Source of the DNA: Bacillota bacterium | Lineage (GTDB): Bacteria > Bacillota > Clostridia > Tissierellales > Sedimentibacteraceae | Direction of reading: 5' to 3' | Length of the DNA stretch: 5,075 bases | Assembly (NCBI GenBank): GCA_029239575.1 | Contig: JARBUP010000310.1 | Span: forward strand, 1-5,075 | Shown: positions 4,066-5,075 of the stretch, in pieces | Position numbering within the stretch: position 1 is the stretch's first letter | Layout of the letters: every line of letters begins with the position of its first letter | Made by a program: the position numbers and the translations under genes | Notes under the pieces: generated by a model | What the model was told of the DNA's origin: nothing | The model's input: only the letters and a program-made list of their open reading frames with translations | The model's database searches: none

Positions 4066-5075
4066 TTAATTAAGTGAATATGCATTTGAATTTTCTTTAT
4101 TAAGCATTTGCACGTTAACTTTAAATATGTTGTTATCATAGTTAATGTCAACAAATCCATTGAACTTTTCAGCAATGTTTATAACACTTTTCAAACCATA
4201 TCCGTGCATTGACTTATCACTTTTTATAGTAAGAATTCTTTTACCATCAACTTGTAACTTATCCATATAAGGATTCTCGGATTTGATAAAAATGTAGTCA
4301 TTATACTTGTTAATGGATAATTTAACATACTTTTGCTCACATTTTGAGCAAGCTTCTATTGCATTATTCATAATATTGTTTAAAATTCTGCATATATCTT
4401 CTTTATCAATATAAATTTCATCATCTCCACTTAAATTGCTTTTAAAATCGACAGTAATATTGTTAGACTTTGCTTCCTTAAATTTGAAATTTAAAAATGC
4501 AGACAGTATATTTTCGTCGTCAATTTGTGGCATATGCTGTATATCCAATTCTTTAAGTTTTTTTTCAATATGATTGCTTATTTTTTCTCTTTGATTGAGT
4601 TCATTATATCCATAAATTACGGCAAGTTCACCTCTTAAATCATGTCTTAAAATTCGTATTTCCTCTAAAATAGTATTCACATCAGAGAAGTAAGAATGTT
4701 CCAGCTTCATTTTTTGCAATTCTAGATCATTTTTATGTTTTTCACCCATATCTTTCAAAATACGATCTGTTAAAACAATTGCAATAATCGATATTAAGCT
4801 AACACACAAAGTCATAATAACTAACTTGCTATTTAAATTATCATTATCTACATTAATATTACCATACATCCATATTAATAAAACTATTACTGTTACAGTC
4901 AAAATTAAAATTGCTACAACCATCAAATAATATTTGTTATTAAGATTATTATTTTCTTTCCTGTACTTGTTTTTCTTTAATAATAAATACAAATACACAA
5001 ACACAGTTTGAGATATAACCATAACCTCAAACCTTCCGAAAGTTTGCTCCTGTATTGACATTAAATTTAATCCTG
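4066..5075 (-). CDS. agrC: AgrC-like GHKL sensor histidine kinase (probably 5'-truncated by the window edge)
   Basis: The sensor kinase expected to detect the AgrD-derived peptide outside the cell and phosphorylate the LytTR regulator. Numbering from the Met at 5061, membrane segments lie at about 13-28, 45-67 and 80-98. A helical linker and dimerisation/phospho-acceptor region follow, with His140 in ILRHDLRGEL. The GHKL ATPase domain has an N-box (ILNNIMNNAIEAC, about 226-238) and a G-box (HGYGL, 286-290). The catalytic half is complete and typical of AgrC and similar kinases. The sensor half is short: about 100 residues and three membrane segments, against roughly 200 residues and six or seven segments in AgrC. 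The frame stays open to the right edge with no stop, so I think the true start lies outside; AGGA about 9 bases before 5061 is only a weak ribosome site. The agr role is inferred from its agrDB neighbours. Confidence 0.85.
   Translation of the reverse strand, partial: GLNLMSIQEQTFGRFEVMVISQTVFVYLYLLLKKNKYRKENNNLNNKYYLMVVAILILTVTVIVLLIWMYGNINVDNDNLNSKLVIMTLCVSLISIIAIVLTDRILKDMGEKHKNDLELQKMKLEHSYFSDVNTILEEIRILRHDLRGELAVIYGYNELNQREKISNHIEKKLKELDIQHMPQIDDENILSAFLNFKFKEAKSNNITVDFKSNLSGDDEIYIDKEDICRILNNIMNNAIEACSKCEQKYVKLSINKYNDYIFIKSENPYMDKLQVDGKRILTIKSDKSMHGYGLKSVINIAEKFNGFVDINYDNNIFKVNVQMLNKENSNAYSLN

Overview
The window is AT-rich, with strong GGAGG-type ribosome binding sites and a gene set typical of low-GC Gram-positive bacteria, most likely an anaerobic member of the Clostridia or a relative. 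I cannot name a genus from the sequence. Every supported gene lies on the minus strand, so transcription runs from right (5075) to left (1).

The right half (about 2262-5075) is a complete agr-type peptide quorum-sensing locus. In transcription order it holds a GHKL sensor histidine kinase (AgrC-like, probably cut by the window edge), a 45-residue AgrD autoinducer precursor (3775-3912), the AgrB membrane protease that processes it (3225-3785), and a REC-LytTR response regulator (AgrA-like, 2262-3020). The expected circuit is AgrD to AgrB to an exported cyclic thiolactone peptide, then AgrC, then AgrA, then target promoters. The order here is C-D-B-A rather than the classical B-D-C-A. agrD overlaps agrB by 11 bases, has its own good promoter just upstream, and agrDB ends at a hairpin terminator before agrA.

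The middle (1713-2261) holds one small membrane-anchored hypothetical protein, two strong terminators (one a perfect 26-bp palindrome), and a regulatory region in front of the next operon. The small gene runs into its own terminator, probably because of an 8-A tract just before it.

The left part (1-1712) is the shared energising module of group II ECF vitamin/metal transporters: ecfA1, ecfA2 and the first 13 codons of ecfT, with consecutive genes overlapping by 10 and 8 bases. This operon has its own sigma-A-like promoter, and a 10-bp-arm inverted repeat overlaps the -35 element, suggesting repressor control. The module's usual neighbour in Firmicutes (the ribosomal gene rplQ just upstream) is absent from this window.

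The most noteworthy items are the short agrD gene with an all-aliphatic predicted ring (Cys-Ile-Leu-Leu-Val), the unusual agr gene order, the small gene that overlaps its terminator, and the operator-like repeat at the ecfA1 promoter.
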